Assembly: GCF_000717185.1 (NCBI RefSeq)
Contig: NZ_JNYE01000014.1
Location: forward strand, 62,001-126,000
Direction of reading: 5' to 3'
DNA from: Kitasatospora phosalacinea
GTDB lineage: Bacteria > Actinomycetota > Actinomycetes > Streptomycetales > Streptomycetaceae
DNA: 64,000 nucleotides
Shown: positions 16,976-27,300 of the stretch, one piece after another
How the letters are laid out: every line of letters begins with the position of its first letter
Numbering within the stretch: position 1 is the first letter of the stretch
Notes under the pieces: generated by a model
Databases searched by the model: none
What the model was told of the DNA's origin: nothing
What the model saw: only the letters and a program-made list of their open reading frames with translations
Made by a program: the position numbers and the translations under genes

Positions 16976-17140
16976 ATGGCGCAGAACGAGATCAACAAGG
17001 ACGAGCAGTTCGACATCGAGGTCGAGGAGCTGGACACCGTCAACGGCGGCGTCTCCGTCTCCTCCCTGCTCTCCGCCGCCTGCCCGGTGTCGAGCTTCAG
17101 CTCGGTGTCGAACTCCGTCGCCGAGGTCTCGGCCGAGTAA
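16976..17140 (+). CDS. RiPP precursor peptide with double-glycine leader
   Basis: A 54-aa peptide. The acidic leader MAQNEINKDEQFDIEVEELD ends in TVNGG, a C39-type double-glycine cleavage site. The 29-residue core starts VSVSSLLSAACPVSSF and contains eleven Ser, one Cys and no Thr. The FDIEVEELD segment resembles leader helices bound by RiPP recognition elements. The ATG at 16976 has AGAAGGAG upstream. It is the first gene of the run that encodes the modifying and exporting proteins. Predicted changes are Ser to Dha and Ser/Cys to azoles. Confidence 0.85.
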   Translation: MAQNEINKDEQFDIEVEELDTVNGGVSVSSLLSAACPVSSFSSVSNSVAEVSAE

Positions 17141-17244
17141 TTCGGGTCCTGTGCGGGGGTGGTCCGCTCTCCGGCGGCCCACCCCCGCACCCCGCTCCGG
17201 CCCCGACGACCGAGCCACACCGCCAGATTGAAGGAGAGCCGGGC

Positions 17245-18495
17245 ATGGACAGCCTCCGGCACGAGCTGACGCGGTTCATCCAGCAGCCCGCCGCTCAGCA
17301 GGACCCACCCGCGCTCTACCGCCGGCTGCTGGCCGAGGCGCCCGTCCTGGACCTCGGCCCGCTGTACGTGGTCTCCGGGCACCAGGAGATCCTCGCCGTC
17401 CTGATGAACCCCGGCACCAACGTCGACCCGACCACCGTCGGACTCCCCCGGGCCGGGAACACCGCCCTGCTCAAGGTGGTCAACCGGATGCTGCCGATGC
17501 GCGACGGCGCCGACCACACCCGGCTCAAGCGGCTCGCCACCGCCGCGTTCAGCCACCGCAGGCTGGAGCAGATGCGCGAGCGGATCGAGACCACCGCCGC
17601 CCGGCTGCTCGCCCCGCTGGTCGCCGCCGGCTCCTTCGAGCTCGTCGCCGACCTGGCCGTCCCGCTGCCGGTCGCCGTCTCCTGCGCGATCCTGGACGTC
17701 CCCGACTCCGAGCAGGGCCGGATCACCGGCTGGGCCGGCCTGGTCGCCCGCGCCATGCTCGACCCCGCCGGCACCGGACCCGGAGCCGCCGCCGTCGACG
17801 CCGAGTTCGCCGAATTCCACGCCTACGTCGAGGAGTTGTGCGCCCAGCGGGCCGCCCGGCCCGGCGACGACCTGATCAGCAAGCTGGCCACCGCCCGCGG
17901 CGAGGGCCGACTCGACACCGAGGAACTGCTCGCCTTCGTGGTGATGCTGCTCGCCAACGGCCTGGAGACGCTCACCTCCGGACTCGCCGTCGCCGCCTGG
18001 GAGTTGATCCGCACCCCCGGCCTGGCCGCCCGGCTGCGCGCCCGGCCCGCACTGGCCGCCGCCGTGTTCGACGAGGCCCAGCGCCTCGGCAGCCCCGTCC
18101 GGGCCAGCGCCCGCGCCCTGACCCGCGAGGTCGCGCTCGGCGACACCGTCCTCCCGGCCGGCAGCGTCGCCATGCTGCTGTACGCCGCCGCCAACCGGGA
18201 CCCGCGCCGCTACGCCGACCCCGACCGCTTCGACCCGGACCGCCCCGAACGCCAGCACCTCGCCTTCGGCCACGGCCCGCACCACTGCCTGGGCGCCCCG
18301 CTCTCCCTGATCGCGGGCGCCGCCGTCCTGCGCGGCCTCGCCGAGGCCGACGCCGTACGGGAGTTGAGCACCACCCTGACCGACGCCACCGCCCGCCCGA
18401 ACGAACAGTTCGCCTTCGGCGGGGTGCGCGAACTGCCGGTGTCCTGCCCGCTGCGCACCGCGCCGCAGCCCGCGCCGATGGAGGTGGCGGCATGA
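17245..18495 (+). CDS. cytochrome P450 of the RiPP cluster
   Basis: A 416-aa bacterial class I P450. The I-helix oxygen motif is NGLETLT (about residue 236), the ExxR is EAQR (about 276) and the heme loop is FGHGPHHCLG with Cys near 345. It is a plausible tailoring oxidase for the peptide, since P450s hydroxylate or cross-link several azole peptides, but the substrate is not shown. AAGGAG precedes the ATG. The stop overlaps the next start (ATGA at 18492). Redox partners are not encoded nearby. Confidence 0.92.
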   Translation: MDSLRHELTRFIQQPAAQQDPPALYRRLLAEAPVLDLGPLYVVSGHQEILAVLMNPGTNVDPTTVGLPRAGNTALLKVVNRMLPMRDGADHTRLKRLATAAFSHRRLEQMRERIETTAARLLAPLVAAGSFELVADLAVPLPVAVSCAILDVPDSEQGRITGWAGLVARAMLDPAGTGPGAAAVDAEFAEFHAYVEELCAQRAARPGDDLISKLATARGEGRLDTEELLAFVVMLLANGLETLTSGLAVAAWELIRTPGLAARLRARPALAAAVFDEAQRLGSPVRASARALTREVALGDTVLPAGSVAMLLYAAANRDPRRYADPDRFDPDRPERQHLAFGHGPHHCLGAPLSLIAGAAVLRGLAEADAVRELSTTLTDATARPNEQFAFGGVRELPVSCPLRTAPQPAPMEVAA

Positions 18496-19355
18496 GTACC
18501 GCGACGAATCCGCAGGCCGCGGAGACGGATCACAAGCGCACGAAGCGGGACACGGGGAGGGACACCGGGACACCGCCCGCGGCGGAACCCGAGCAGGACG
18601 CCGGGGCGCCCTCGCGCACCGCCGCCGTCGCCGCCGCCCGGGCCGCCGCCGTGCTGGAACCCGGGCTCGACCAGCCCGTCCGGCTGATCGGCCCCCGGCT
18701 GTGGCTGGCCGCCGCCGCCCTGCTGCTGGCCGTCGGTGCGGGCGCGGGCTGGGCGGTGTGGGGCAGGCTCCCGCACACCATGACCGTGCACGCCGTCGCC
18801 GCGCACGGGGACGCCCCCGTCCGGGTCGCCGCCGAACACGCGGGCAGCCTCGTCGAGTTCGAGGTCCGACCGGGCGACGCGGTCACCGCCGGACAGGTGC
18901 TGGCCCGGGTCGGCGACGGCGAACTCACCGCCCCCGAGAGCGGCACCGTCAGCGCCCTGCTGGTCCCGCCCGGCACCCAACTCTCTCCCGGCACAACCGT
19001 GCTGGCCCTCGACCCGGCCACCGCCCCGGCCACCGTCCGACTGCTGCTGGACGACCCGGAGGACGCGGCGAAGCTCGCCCCCGGCCTGCCCGTGCTCGTC
19101 CCGGCACCCGGCGGGGGAGCGGTGCGCGCCGTCATCGACCGCGTCGAGGCGCTGCCCGTTCGCGCCGACTCGCTCGACGGCACCCTGCCGGTCGCCGTCC
19201 CCGGCCTGCCGTCCGGCGGCGCCCCCGTCTGGGTCGCTTACGCCCGGCTCCCGCAGGGCGTCGCGTTCGCCGGCCCGCTGGCCCTGGACGTCCGGGTCGA
19301 CCTCGGCAGCCGGCACCCGTACCAGGCAGTGCTGGGACAGGAGGCGAAGCGATGA
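18492..19355 (+). CDS. NHLM-type HlyD-like export adaptor protein
   Basis: A 287-aa membrane-fusion-like protein. An Ala/Arg/Lys-rich cytoplasmic start of about 65 residues is followed by one membrane helix (LWLAAAALLLAVGAGAGWAV, about 75-95). A lipoyl/biotinyl-like hairpin follows (LVEFEVRPGDAVTAGQVLARV; ESGTVSALLVPPGTQLSPG). In Gram-positives such adaptors accompany paired peptide-exporting ABC proteins, which follow here. It is smaller than Gram-negative HlyD and lacks the long coiled coil. Confidence 0.85.
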   Translation: MSTATNPQAAETDHKRTKRDTGRDTGTPPAAEPEQDAGAPSRTAAVAAARAAAVLEPGLDQPVRLIGPRLWLAAAALLLAVGAGAGWAVWGRLPHTMTVHAVAAHGDAPVRVAAEHAGSLVEFEVRPGDAVTAGQVLARVGDGELTAPESGTVSALLVPPGTQLSPGTTVLALDPATAPATVRLLLDDPEDAAKLAPGLPVLVPAPGGGAVRAVIDRVEALPVRADSLDGTLPVAVPGLPSGGAPVWVAYARLPQGVAFAGPLALDVRVDLGSRHPYQAVLGQEAKR

Positions 19356-22066
19356 AGCCCGCCCGGGCCGCGGCCGTCGAGCCGCCCGCCACCGGACCGC
19401 GCACCGCCAACAGCGGCCCGCCGCAGCCGGAATCGCAGCCGGAGCAGAAGTCGGAGCAGAGGTCGGAGCAGAAGTCGGAGCAGAAGTCGGAGCAGAAGGG
19501 GCCGCGGAAGAAGCGCACCTACCTGCGCACGCCGGTCGTTCCGCAGATGGAGGAACAGGACTGCGGGGCCGCCTGCCTCGCCGTGGTGCTCGGCGCGTTC
19601 GGTCGGCGGGTCACCCTGAACGAGGCCTCCCGGGCCTGCGGGGTCAGCCGCGACGGGGTCAGCGCCGCCGCCGTCGCCCGCGCCGCCGGACGCTACGGGC
19701 TGCAGGCCCGCGGCCGCCGGGTGGTGCGCCGCGAGGGGGAGCGGCTGGAGGGCCTCGACGCGGTGCCGGTGCCGTCCGTGGTGCTGGTCACCGGCCCGCA
19801 CTTCGCCGTCTTCGAAGGCGTCAAGCGCGGCCGGGTGCACGTCAACGACCCCGCGCTGGGCTCCTACTCCGCCACCCCGGCCGAGTTCTGGGACTCCTTC
19901 GCGGGCATCGCCGTCGGCTTCGAGCCCGGCCCCGACTTCGAACCCGGCGGCCGCCGCTTCCCGCTGCTGCGCTCGCTCGGCGCCCGGATGCGGCCCTACG
20001 CCTGGCCGATGCTGGCCGCCGTGCTGGTCGGCATGCTGATGACCGTGCCCGGCGTGGCCTCCGCGTTCCTGCTGCGCACCTACCTGGCCACCGTCGTCAA
20101 CGGCGGCGCCGCCGACTGGGCCCTGCCGCTGACCCTGGCCGGGGCCGCCGTCACCGGGCTCGTCCTGGCCGGGAACTGGCTGCGCTCCGCGATGGTCAAC
20201 CGGGTGCTGGAGGCGATGGCCGCCCGCTCCTCCGCCGCTTTCCTGTGGAAGATGCTGCGGCTGCCCGGCGCCTTCTTCCACCGCCGCCAGCTCGGCGGCC
20301 TGGTCACCCGCGTCCAGCTCAACGACGGTCTCGCCAACCTGCTCTCCTACCGGGTCGCCGGGGCGGCCTCCTCGCTCGCCGCCGCCGCCGTCCACCTCAC
20401 CGCGCTGCTCTGGCTCGCCCCGAGGCTCGCCGTGATCCCGGTCGCCGTCGCGGTGCTGGACGCGCTCGCGCTGCGCTCCGCCGACCGGCGGCGCGGCGGC
20501 ACCATCCACCGGCTGCACGCCGAGGGCCACAAGCGCGACGGCGTCGCGTTCGCCGGAGTGTCCGCGATCGAGACGGTCAAGGCCGAGGGCGCCGAGGACG
20601 CGCTGTTCCGCTCCTGGGCCGGCTGGCAGGCCCGCGCCGCCCACACCGGGCAGCAGGTCGCCCGGAGCGTCCTGGTGCCGCTCTCGCTGCCCGGCGCGCT
20701 CAACTCCGCCGCCGCGGCCGCCGCGGTGATCGCCGGAACCGCCCTGCTGCTGGCCGGAACGCTCTCCTTCGGCACCCTGCTGGCCTTCCTGCTGCTGCTC
20801 AACGGCTTCCTGCTGCCCGTCTCCCAACTCGTCGGCACCGGCTCCGAGTTCACCGTCGCCCGGGCCCAGAACGCGCTGCTGGAGGACATCGAGACCAGCG
20901 AGGTCGACCCGTACCTCACCCCGGTCCTCGACGCCCCCGCCGAACCCGTCCGGCTGCGCGGCGAACTGGAGCTGCGCGACCTGGAGTTCGGCTACGACCC
21001 CAACCGGCCCCCCGCCCTCACCGGCATCTCGCTGCGGATCGCCCCCGGCGAATGGGTCGCCGTGGTCGGCGGCAGCGGCAGCGGCAAGTCCACCCTGGCC
21101 CGGCTCGCGGCCGGCGTCCTGCGTCCCTGGAAGGGCGAGGTGCTGCTCGACGGCCGCCCCCGCGACGACTGGCACCGCGCCGTCGTCACCGGGCAGGTCG
21201 CCTACGTCGAGCAGCAGTTGCGCCTCTTCGAAGGCACCGTCCGGGAGAACCTCACCCTCTGGGACCCCTCGGCCGACGAGGACGTCCTGCACCGGGCCCT
21301 CGCCGACGCCGAAGCCGCCGAACTCGTCCACCGCCGCGGCGGGTTGGACGCCCGGATCGACGAGGACGCCCGCAACTGGTCCGGCGGCGAACGCCAACGC
21401 ATCGAGATCGCGCGGGCGTTGGCCCTCGAACCGGTGCTGGTCGTGCTCGACGAGGCGACCAGCGCACTCGACGCCCACACCGAGGCCGCCGTCAACGGGC
21501 ACCTGCGCCGCCGCGGCGTCAGCTGCCTCGTGCTGGCCCACCGCCTCAGCACCATCCAGGCCGCCGACCGGGTCGTGGTGATCCGGGACGGCCGGATCGT
21601 CCAGCAGGGCCCGCCCGCCGAACTCGCCGAACAGGACGGCCCCTACCGCGAGTTGCTGCGCGAGACCGGGGCCGCCGCGGCGGGCGCAACCGCCGGGCCC
21701 GCCGCGGGCGGAGCCGCTGCCGCGGGGCGTTCCGGGCCGGGGGCGGCAGCCGTCCGTCCCTCCCGCACCGCAGGGGCAGCCGCTGCCGCGTGGCCGGAGG
21801 AGCGAGGGGACGGGGCGCCGCCCGCCGCGGGCGGAGCCGCTGCCGCGGGCGGGGGCCGCGGGGCGGGCGCAACCGCCGGGGCGGCAGGGAGCCCGGGCGG
21901 GGCGTCGTCCGTCGACGTCCGCCCGGTCGGGCCCGCCGCAGGCGCGTCGCTGCCCGTGGCCGGTCGCGAGGCTGCCGCGGACCGCTCCGCCGCCCCCGCG
22001 GGCGCGTCGCGGGCCCCCGGGAGCACCACCGAGAACCAGCCCGTCCGGACGGAGGAGCAGGCATGA
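19352..22066 (+). CDS. C39-peptidase ABC transporter for leader removal and export
   Basis: A 904-aa fused peptidase/permease/ATPase (NHLM ABC1 type). After a repetitive N-terminus (residues about 30-50, SEQK units) comes a C39 domain with QMEEQDCGAACLA (catalytic Cys near 70), GPHFAVF and VNDPALG. Six helices follow, then the ATPase: Walker A GGSGSGKST (about 572), WSGGERQRIEIA, VVLDEATSALD. It should cut the precursor after Gly-Gly and export the core. A 130-residue Ala/Gly-rich tail after about 770 is not normal for the family. Confidence 0.92.
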   Translation: MKPARAAAVEPPATGPRTANSGPPQPESQPEQKSEQRSEQKSEQKSEQKGPRKKRTYLRTPVVPQMEEQDCGAACLAVVLGAFGRRVTLNEASRACGVSRDGVSAAAVARAAGRYGLQARGRRVVRREGERLEGLDAVPVPSVVLVTGPHFAVFEGVKRGRVHVNDPALGSYSATPAEFWDSFAGIAVGFEPGPDFEPGGRRFPLLRSLGARMRPYAWPMLAAVLVGMLMTVPGVASAFLLRTYLATVVNGGAADWALPLTLAGAAVTGLVLAGNWLRSAMVNRVLEAMAARSSAAFLWKMLRLPGAFFHRRQLGGLVTRVQLNDGLANLLSYRVAGAASSLAAAAVHLTALLWLAPRLAVIPVAVAVLDALALRSADRRRGGTIHRLHAEGHKRDGVAFAGVSAIETVKAEGAEDALFRSWAGWQARAAHTGQQVARSVLVPLSLPGALNSAAAAAAVIAGTALLLAGTLSFGTLLAFLLLLNGFLLPVSQLVGTGSEFTVARAQNALLEDIETSEVDPYLTPVLDAPAEPVRLRGELELRDLEFGYDPNRPPALTGISLRIAPGEWVAVVGGSGSGKSTLARLAAGVLRPWKGEVLLDGRPRDDWHRAVVTGQVAYVEQQLRLFEGTVRENLTLWDPSADEDVLHRALADAEAAELVHRRGGLDARIDEDARNWSGGERQRIEIARALALEPVLVVLDEATSALDAHTEAAVNGHLRRRGVSCLVLAHRLSTIQAADRVVVIRDGRIVQQGPPAELAEQDGPYRELLRETGAAAAGATAGPAAGGAAAAGRSGPGAAAVRPSRTAGAAAAAWPEERGDGAPPAAGGAAAAGGGRGAGATAGAAGSPGGASSVDVRPVGPAAGASLPVAGREAAADRSAAPAGASRAPGSTTENQPVRTEEQA
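19442..19501 (+). repeat. five 12-bp repeats in the C39 transporter N-terminus
   Basis: Five near-identical copies of GAGCAGAAGTCG encode repeated Glu-Gln-Lys-Ser units ahead of the peptidase domain. The unit length preserves the reading frame. Confidence 0.85.
21676..21882 (+). repeat. duplicated GC-rich segments in the C39 transporter tail
   Basis: CCGCCGCGGGCGGAGCCGCT occurs twice (starting near 21699 and 21822). A CGGGCGCAACCGCCGGG block also occurs twice (near 21680 and 21865). Together they build the Ala/Gly-rich C-terminal tail, so the tail seems to have grown by repeat duplication. Confidence 0.6.
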
Positions 22067-24312
22067 GCACCATGACCACCCCCGCCGCCCCCGCGGGCGG
22101 GACGCAGACCACCGCGGCGGACCCCGAGCGCGGCCCGGCGACCCGGGCCGACGCCACCGCGGACGCCAACCGGACCGCACTCGCGGACGCGTTGGCGGAG
22201 TTCGGCACCACCACCCGTCCGCACACCTCCCCGCGCCCCGGCGGAGCCACGCCGACAGCGCCGCGCCACCGCGCGGACCAGGCGCGGGAGGTGCTGCGGG
22301 CCCTGGGGGTGCCGGTGCCCGACCAGGTCCCCGCCGCGGTGCGGGACGCCGCCGACCCGGTGACGGCGCTGCTGCGCCGGGCCGGGGTGCGCTGGCGTCC
22401 CGTGACGCTGAGCGGCGGGGACGAGAACGGCACGGCCGGGCCGATGGTGGCGTTCGCCGCCGAGGACGGCCGGCCGATCGCCCTGGTCCCCCGGGCCGGG
22501 CGGCACCGCCGCCACGACCCGGGTTCCGAACGGGCTTCCACCCGTGCGGAGTTGAGCCGCCAGGCGCTGCTGCTGTACCCGCCGCTGCCGCCGGGGTGCC
22601 CGACCCCGGTCGACCTGCTGCGCTTCGCCCTCGCCGTGCCCGGTGCCCGCCGGGACCTGGCGGTGCTGAGCGGGGCCGGTCTGGTGTCGGCGCTGCTCGG
22701 CCTGCTCGTCCCGCTGTCCACCGGAGTGCTGCTGCCCGGCCTGCTGCTGGCCGAACGGCACCCGGTGCGCTGGCTGGCCGTGCTGCTGGGCACCGCGGTG
22801 GCGGCGTCCTGGCTGCTCACGCTGGTCCGCAACACCGCGGCCGTCCGGCTCACCGGCCGGGTGCAGCACGCGCTCGAACCCGCTGTCTGGGACCGGCTGC
22901 TGGCCCAGGACGCGCGGTTCTTCCGCGACTACACCACGGGTGACCTGGTGCACCGGGCGAACGCGGTGGCGCAGGCCCGGCAAGCCCTCTCGGAGGTGCT
23001 GGTGGGTGCCGTGCTGGGCGCGGTGTTCGCCGTCACCGGGCTGACGGTCCTGCTGCTGGTGGACTGGCGGCTCGGCGGGCTGCTGCTGCTCGCCGTGCTG
23101 GCGGTGACGGCCGGGCTGCTGCTGCTCGGCCGTCGCCGCCAGGAGCACGAGTCGAAGGTGTACGAGGCGCACGGGCAGCTGCAGGGCGTGCTGTACGGGC
23201 TGCTGCTGGGCATCGACAAGATCCAGACCGCGGGCCGGGAGATCCAGGCCTTCGCCCGCTGGGCCGTCCCGTTCGCCGGGCAGAAGCGCGCGGACGCCGC
23301 CGCGATGCGCACCGAGGCGCTGTCCGGCGCCCTCACCGCCGCGCTCCAGCCCCTGCTGCTGGCCGTGCTGCTGGCCGGGGCGACGTTCGGTTCGGCCGCC
23401 GAGGCCGGGCACCTGGTGGCGGCGGGCGTGGCGGCCGGCCAGGTCGCGCTGGCGCTGGGCCAGGTCACCCACGCCGCGGCGGGCGCGTACGGGGTCGCCC
23501 CGGTGCTGGAGCGGCTGCGGCCGATCCTCGCCGAACCGGCCGTGAACGCCGCCGAGCGGAGCGGCCGGCTCGCCGACCCGGGCCGGCTGAAGGGGCGACT
23601 CGCCCTGGAGCACGTGGTGTTCCGCTACCCGGGCAGTGCGCTGCCCACCCTGGACGGGGTGTCGCTGCGCGCCGAGCCGGGCGAGTTCGTCGCGGTGGTC
23701 GGCCCGTCCGGCGCCGGGAAGTCCACCCTGGTCCGGCTGCTGCTCGGCTTCGAGCAGCCCGAGGCCGGGGCGGTCCGCTACGACGGCCGCGAACTGGCCG
23801 AGCTGGACGCCCGGTCGGTGCGCCGCCAGCTCGGCTCGGTGCTCCAGCACGGCCGGATGCTGCGCGGCTCGCTGCTGGAGAACCTGGCCGGGGCCGACCC
23901 CGACGTCACCGAGGACCGGATCTGGCACGCCGCCGAACTCGCCGGGATCGCCGACGAGTTGCGGGCCCTGCCGATGGGCCTCGGGACGAGGGTCGGCGAG
24001 GACGCGCAGGGCTTCTCCGGCGGCCAGGTGCAGCGCCTGCTGCTGGCCCGCGCCCTGGTCCGCGACCCGGCCGTGCTGCTGCTCGACGAGGCCACCTCCG
24101 CGCTCGACAACGCCACCCAGCAGCGGGTCGCCGCCGCCGTCGCCGGCCTCGACCGCACCCGCCTGGTGATCGCCCACCGACTGAGCACCGTCCGCACCGC
24201 CGACCGCATCTACGTGCTGGACGGGGGACGGGTGTCCGCCGAGGGCACCTACCGCGAACTTCTCGGCACCGACCCGCTGTTCACCCGCCTCGCCCGCCTC
24301 CAGGAGATGTGA
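22063..24312 (+). CDS. NHLM-type ABC transporter, second subunit without peptidase
   Basis: A 749-aa half-transporter. A long N-terminal region (about residues 1-190) lacks C39 catalytic residues. Membrane helices follow (LSGAGLVSALLGLLVPLSTG; LLLLVDWRLGGLLLLAVLAV), then the ATPase with Walker A GPSGAGKST (about 547), FSGGQVQRLLLARA and VLLLDEATSALD. In NHLM systems it works with the C39 transporter, probably as a heterodimer. The start overlaps the upstream stop, and LanM starts 1 nt after its end. Confidence 0.9.
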   Translation: MSTMTTPAAPAGGTQTTAADPERGPATRADATADANRTALADALAEFGTTTRPHTSPRPGGATPTAPRHRADQAREVLRALGVPVPDQVPAAVRDAADPVTALLRRAGVRWRPVTLSGGDENGTAGPMVAFAAEDGRPIALVPRAGRHRRHDPGSERASTRAELSRQALLLYPPLPPGCPTPVDLLRFALAVPGARRDLAVLSGAGLVSALLGLLVPLSTGVLLPGLLLAERHPVRWLAVLLGTAVAASWLLTLVRNTAAVRLTGRVQHALEPAVWDRLLAQDARFFRDYTTGDLVHRANAVAQARQALSEVLVGAVLGAVFAVTGLTVLLLVDWRLGGLLLLAVLAVTAGLLLLGRRRQEHESKVYEAHGQLQGVLYGLLLGIDKIQTAGREIQAFARWAVPFAGQKRADAAAMRTEALSGALTAALQPLLLAVLLAGATFGSAAEAGHLVAAGVAAGQVALALGQVTHAAAGAYGVAPVLERLRPILAEPAVNAAERSGRLADPGRLKGRLALEHVVFRYPGSALPTLDGVSLRAEPGEFVAVVGPSGAGKSTLVRLLLGFEQPEAGAVRYDGRELAELDARSVRRQLGSVLQHGRMLRGSLLENLAGADPDVTEDRIWHAAELAGIADELRALPMGLGTRVGEDAQGFSGGQVQRLLLARALVRDPAVLLLDEATSALDNATQQRVAAAVAGLDRTRLVIAHRLSTVRTADRIYVLDGGRVSAEGTYRELLGTDPLFTRLARLQEM

Positions 24313-24313
24313 G

Positions 24314-27300
24314 ATGTCGCTCGACGTTCAGACCTGGCTCCGCACCCCCGGGGCCTCGGGCCACCAGGCCCCGACGGCCGTCCTGCTGCCCGGCCTGCCC
24401 GGCGCCGACGAGCGGCTGCACGCCGTGATCGCCGCCGCGGCGAGCTTCGAGGAACGCGCCGCGGCCCGCGACGACGGGCAGGCCCTGTTCGCCCCCGACC
24501 CGGCCGAGGACCGGCGCAGCCGCACCGCCGCCGTCGAGACCTGGCTGCGCCGCGCCGCGGGCGACCAGCGCTCCGCCGGGGTGCTGCTCGACCACCTCGC
24601 CGAGACCGGCCGCCCGCTCGGCGACGGCCTGCGCCGCGTCCGCCTCGCCGACCCGGCGAAGCTGCCGTCCTGGGCGTACCCGCTGGCGGTGTTCCTGCGC
24701 GCCCAGAGCACGGCCCCCGCGACCGGGCCGGGCGCGGTCGCGGCGGGCTTCGTGGCCGCCGCCGACGCCCTGCTGCCCGCCGGGGAGGGCGCGGTGCTGG
24801 GCGTCCCGGTCACCGTGAAGGGCCGCGCCGACGTGGTCTCCACCCTGACCGGGCGGCTGGTGGAGGTCGCCAACCTCACCCTGTGCCAGGAGTTCCAGCT
24901 CGCCACCGGCCGCCCCCGCGCGACGGGTTGGGACGCCGAGGGCGGCCCGGACGCCTCCGCCGCGGGCTGGCTGGCCCGGCTGGAGCGGCTGCCCGCGCTG
25001 GCCTACCTGATCGGCACGGTCTGCCGCCAGTGGCAGGAGATGTACACCGAGATGTTCGCCCGCTTCGCCGCCGACCGGGCCGGCCTGGTGGCCGAGATGT
25101 GGGGCGGCACCGACCCGGGCGCGCTGGACGCGGTGCACGGCGACGCGGGCGACCGGCACGCCCAGGGCCGCTCGGTGGCGCTGCTGCGCTTCGAGAACGG
25201 CGCGGGCGTGGTCTACAAGCCCAAGGACATGCGGCACGCCGCCGCCTTCCTCGGCCTGGTCGAGCGCCTCAACCGCGAGCTCTCGCTCGACCTGCCGCTG
25301 CGCACCGTGCTGATCCGCTCCGACCGCGGCGACGACGGCCACGGCGCCTCGCTCAGCACCGACTGCTCCGGCGACTACGGCTGGGAGGAGCTCGTCCCGT
25401 CCCGCCCGTGCACCGAACGGGCCGGCTTCGCCCGGTTCTACCGCCGCCTGGGCATGACGATCCGGCTGGTGCAGCTGCTGGAGGGCCGCGACATGTGGGC
25501 CGACAACCTGCTGGCCGACGGCGAGCACCCCGTCCTGATCGACCTGGAGTGCCTGCTCTACCCGCGGGTCCAGAACCCGCCGGTGCTCAAGGAGGCCCAG
25601 CACGCCCTGCTGGACGAGCTGGAGACCACCGTGGTGCGCACCGCGATGGCCTTCCAGGCCTGGACCCCGGCCGGGCGCACCGACGCCCTCGACATCGGCT
25701 GCCTGTCCCGGGTCGGCAGCCTGGAGGTCGTCCCCGGCGTGCCCGCGCTGCCCATCACCGCCTACCGGCCGGTGCACGAGGGACAGCCCGCCGACCCGTG
25801 GCAGTACACCGACGAGGTGGTCGACGGCTACCGCGAGATGCACGGCGCGCTGTACCGCCTCCGCGGCGAACTCGCCGACACCGACGGTCCGTTGAGCGGC
25901 TTCCGGGGCGTCTGGGTGCGCTACATCTGGCGCCACACCTGGGACGGCTACAAGATCCTGCGCGCCTCCACCAGCCCGCTCGCGCTGGACGACGGCGCGA
26001 CCCGGGAGACCGTCATCGCGGGCGCCCTGCGCGGCGCCGTCACCGCCCGCTCCGGCGACCCGGACCGCGGCGACCTGCTGGAGGTGGTGCTCGCCGAGCT
26101 CGACTCCTTCCGCACCCTGGACATCCCGTTCTTCCGCTCGCTGACCACCTCCTCCTCGGTGTTCACCGCCGACGGCCGCGAGATCCCCGGCCACTTCCGC
26201 TCCACCGGCTGGCAGCGCCTCCAGCAGCGGGTCGCCGAACTCGACGACTTCGACCTGGACGCCCACGTCGCCGTGCTCTCCGGCTGCGCGGACGCCGCCC
26301 GGGCCGGCACCGAGGAACCCCCCGCGAAGCCGCTCCGCCCGCTGGCCGCCGCCGAACCGCCCAGCCCCGGCGAGCTGCTGGCCGAGGCCGTCGCGGTCGG
26401 CGACCGGATCCTGGCCGCCCGCCGCGGCACCGGCTGGGTCGCCCAGGGCTGGTACCCGGGCACCGGCCTGCGCCAGGTCGAGGTGCTCGGCCCCGACCTG
26501 ACCTCCGGCACCCTCGGCATCGCCCTGTTCCTCGCCGAACTCTGGTCCGCCACCGGCGAACCCCGCTTCCACCGGGCCGCCCACGCCCTGCTCGCCGAGG
26601 CCGCCGCGCTGATCGACCCGGCCGAGCCCAAGGCCTTCGCCTTCGCCGGGGACTCCCGGCTGGCCTCCGGCGCGCCCGTCCCCGGCGGCTTCTTCGGCCC
26701 CGGCGCGATCATCCACGGCCTGGCCCGCGGCGGCCTGCTGCTCGGCGAGGCCGACTTCCTCACCGCCGCCCAGGCCCTCGTCCCCGGCGCCGTCACGGTC
26801 GCCGAGTCCGCCTCCAACCGGCCCGGCCGCCCGGTCCGGACCCCGCACGGCGACGTCCCGCTCGGCACCGCGGGCCTGCTGCTCAACCTGCTGCGGCTGC
26901 GCCGCGCCACGGGCGGCAGCCACGCCGACACCGACCAGGCGATCCGGGTCCTCGCCGCCGGGGCGCTCGACCAACTCGCCGACGAGCACGCCCCGTTCGA
27001 CTTCCTGGAACTCGTCCCCGGCGGCGCCGACTCGATCGCCGCCGCGCTCGCCCGCACCCTCGCCGAGGCCCCCGCCCTGCTCGCCGACCCCGCCGACGTC
27101 CGGGCCCGGCTGCGCGCCCACCGCTTCGCCACCGGCACCCGCTCCGGCCGCCTCGCCTGCCTGGACGCCGCCGTCTCGCTCGGCGCCGACGCCGTCGACC
27201 GGGCCGACCTCGGCGCCCTCGCCCCGCCCGTCACCGGCCCCGAACTCGCCGCCCTCACCGGCCGCGCCCTGCTCGCCGCCGCCACCGAGGCGCTCACCGC

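Noticed and set aside
19238..22180. 980-codon minus-strand frame
   Set aside because: Shadow of the C39 transporter gene; no recognisable domain.
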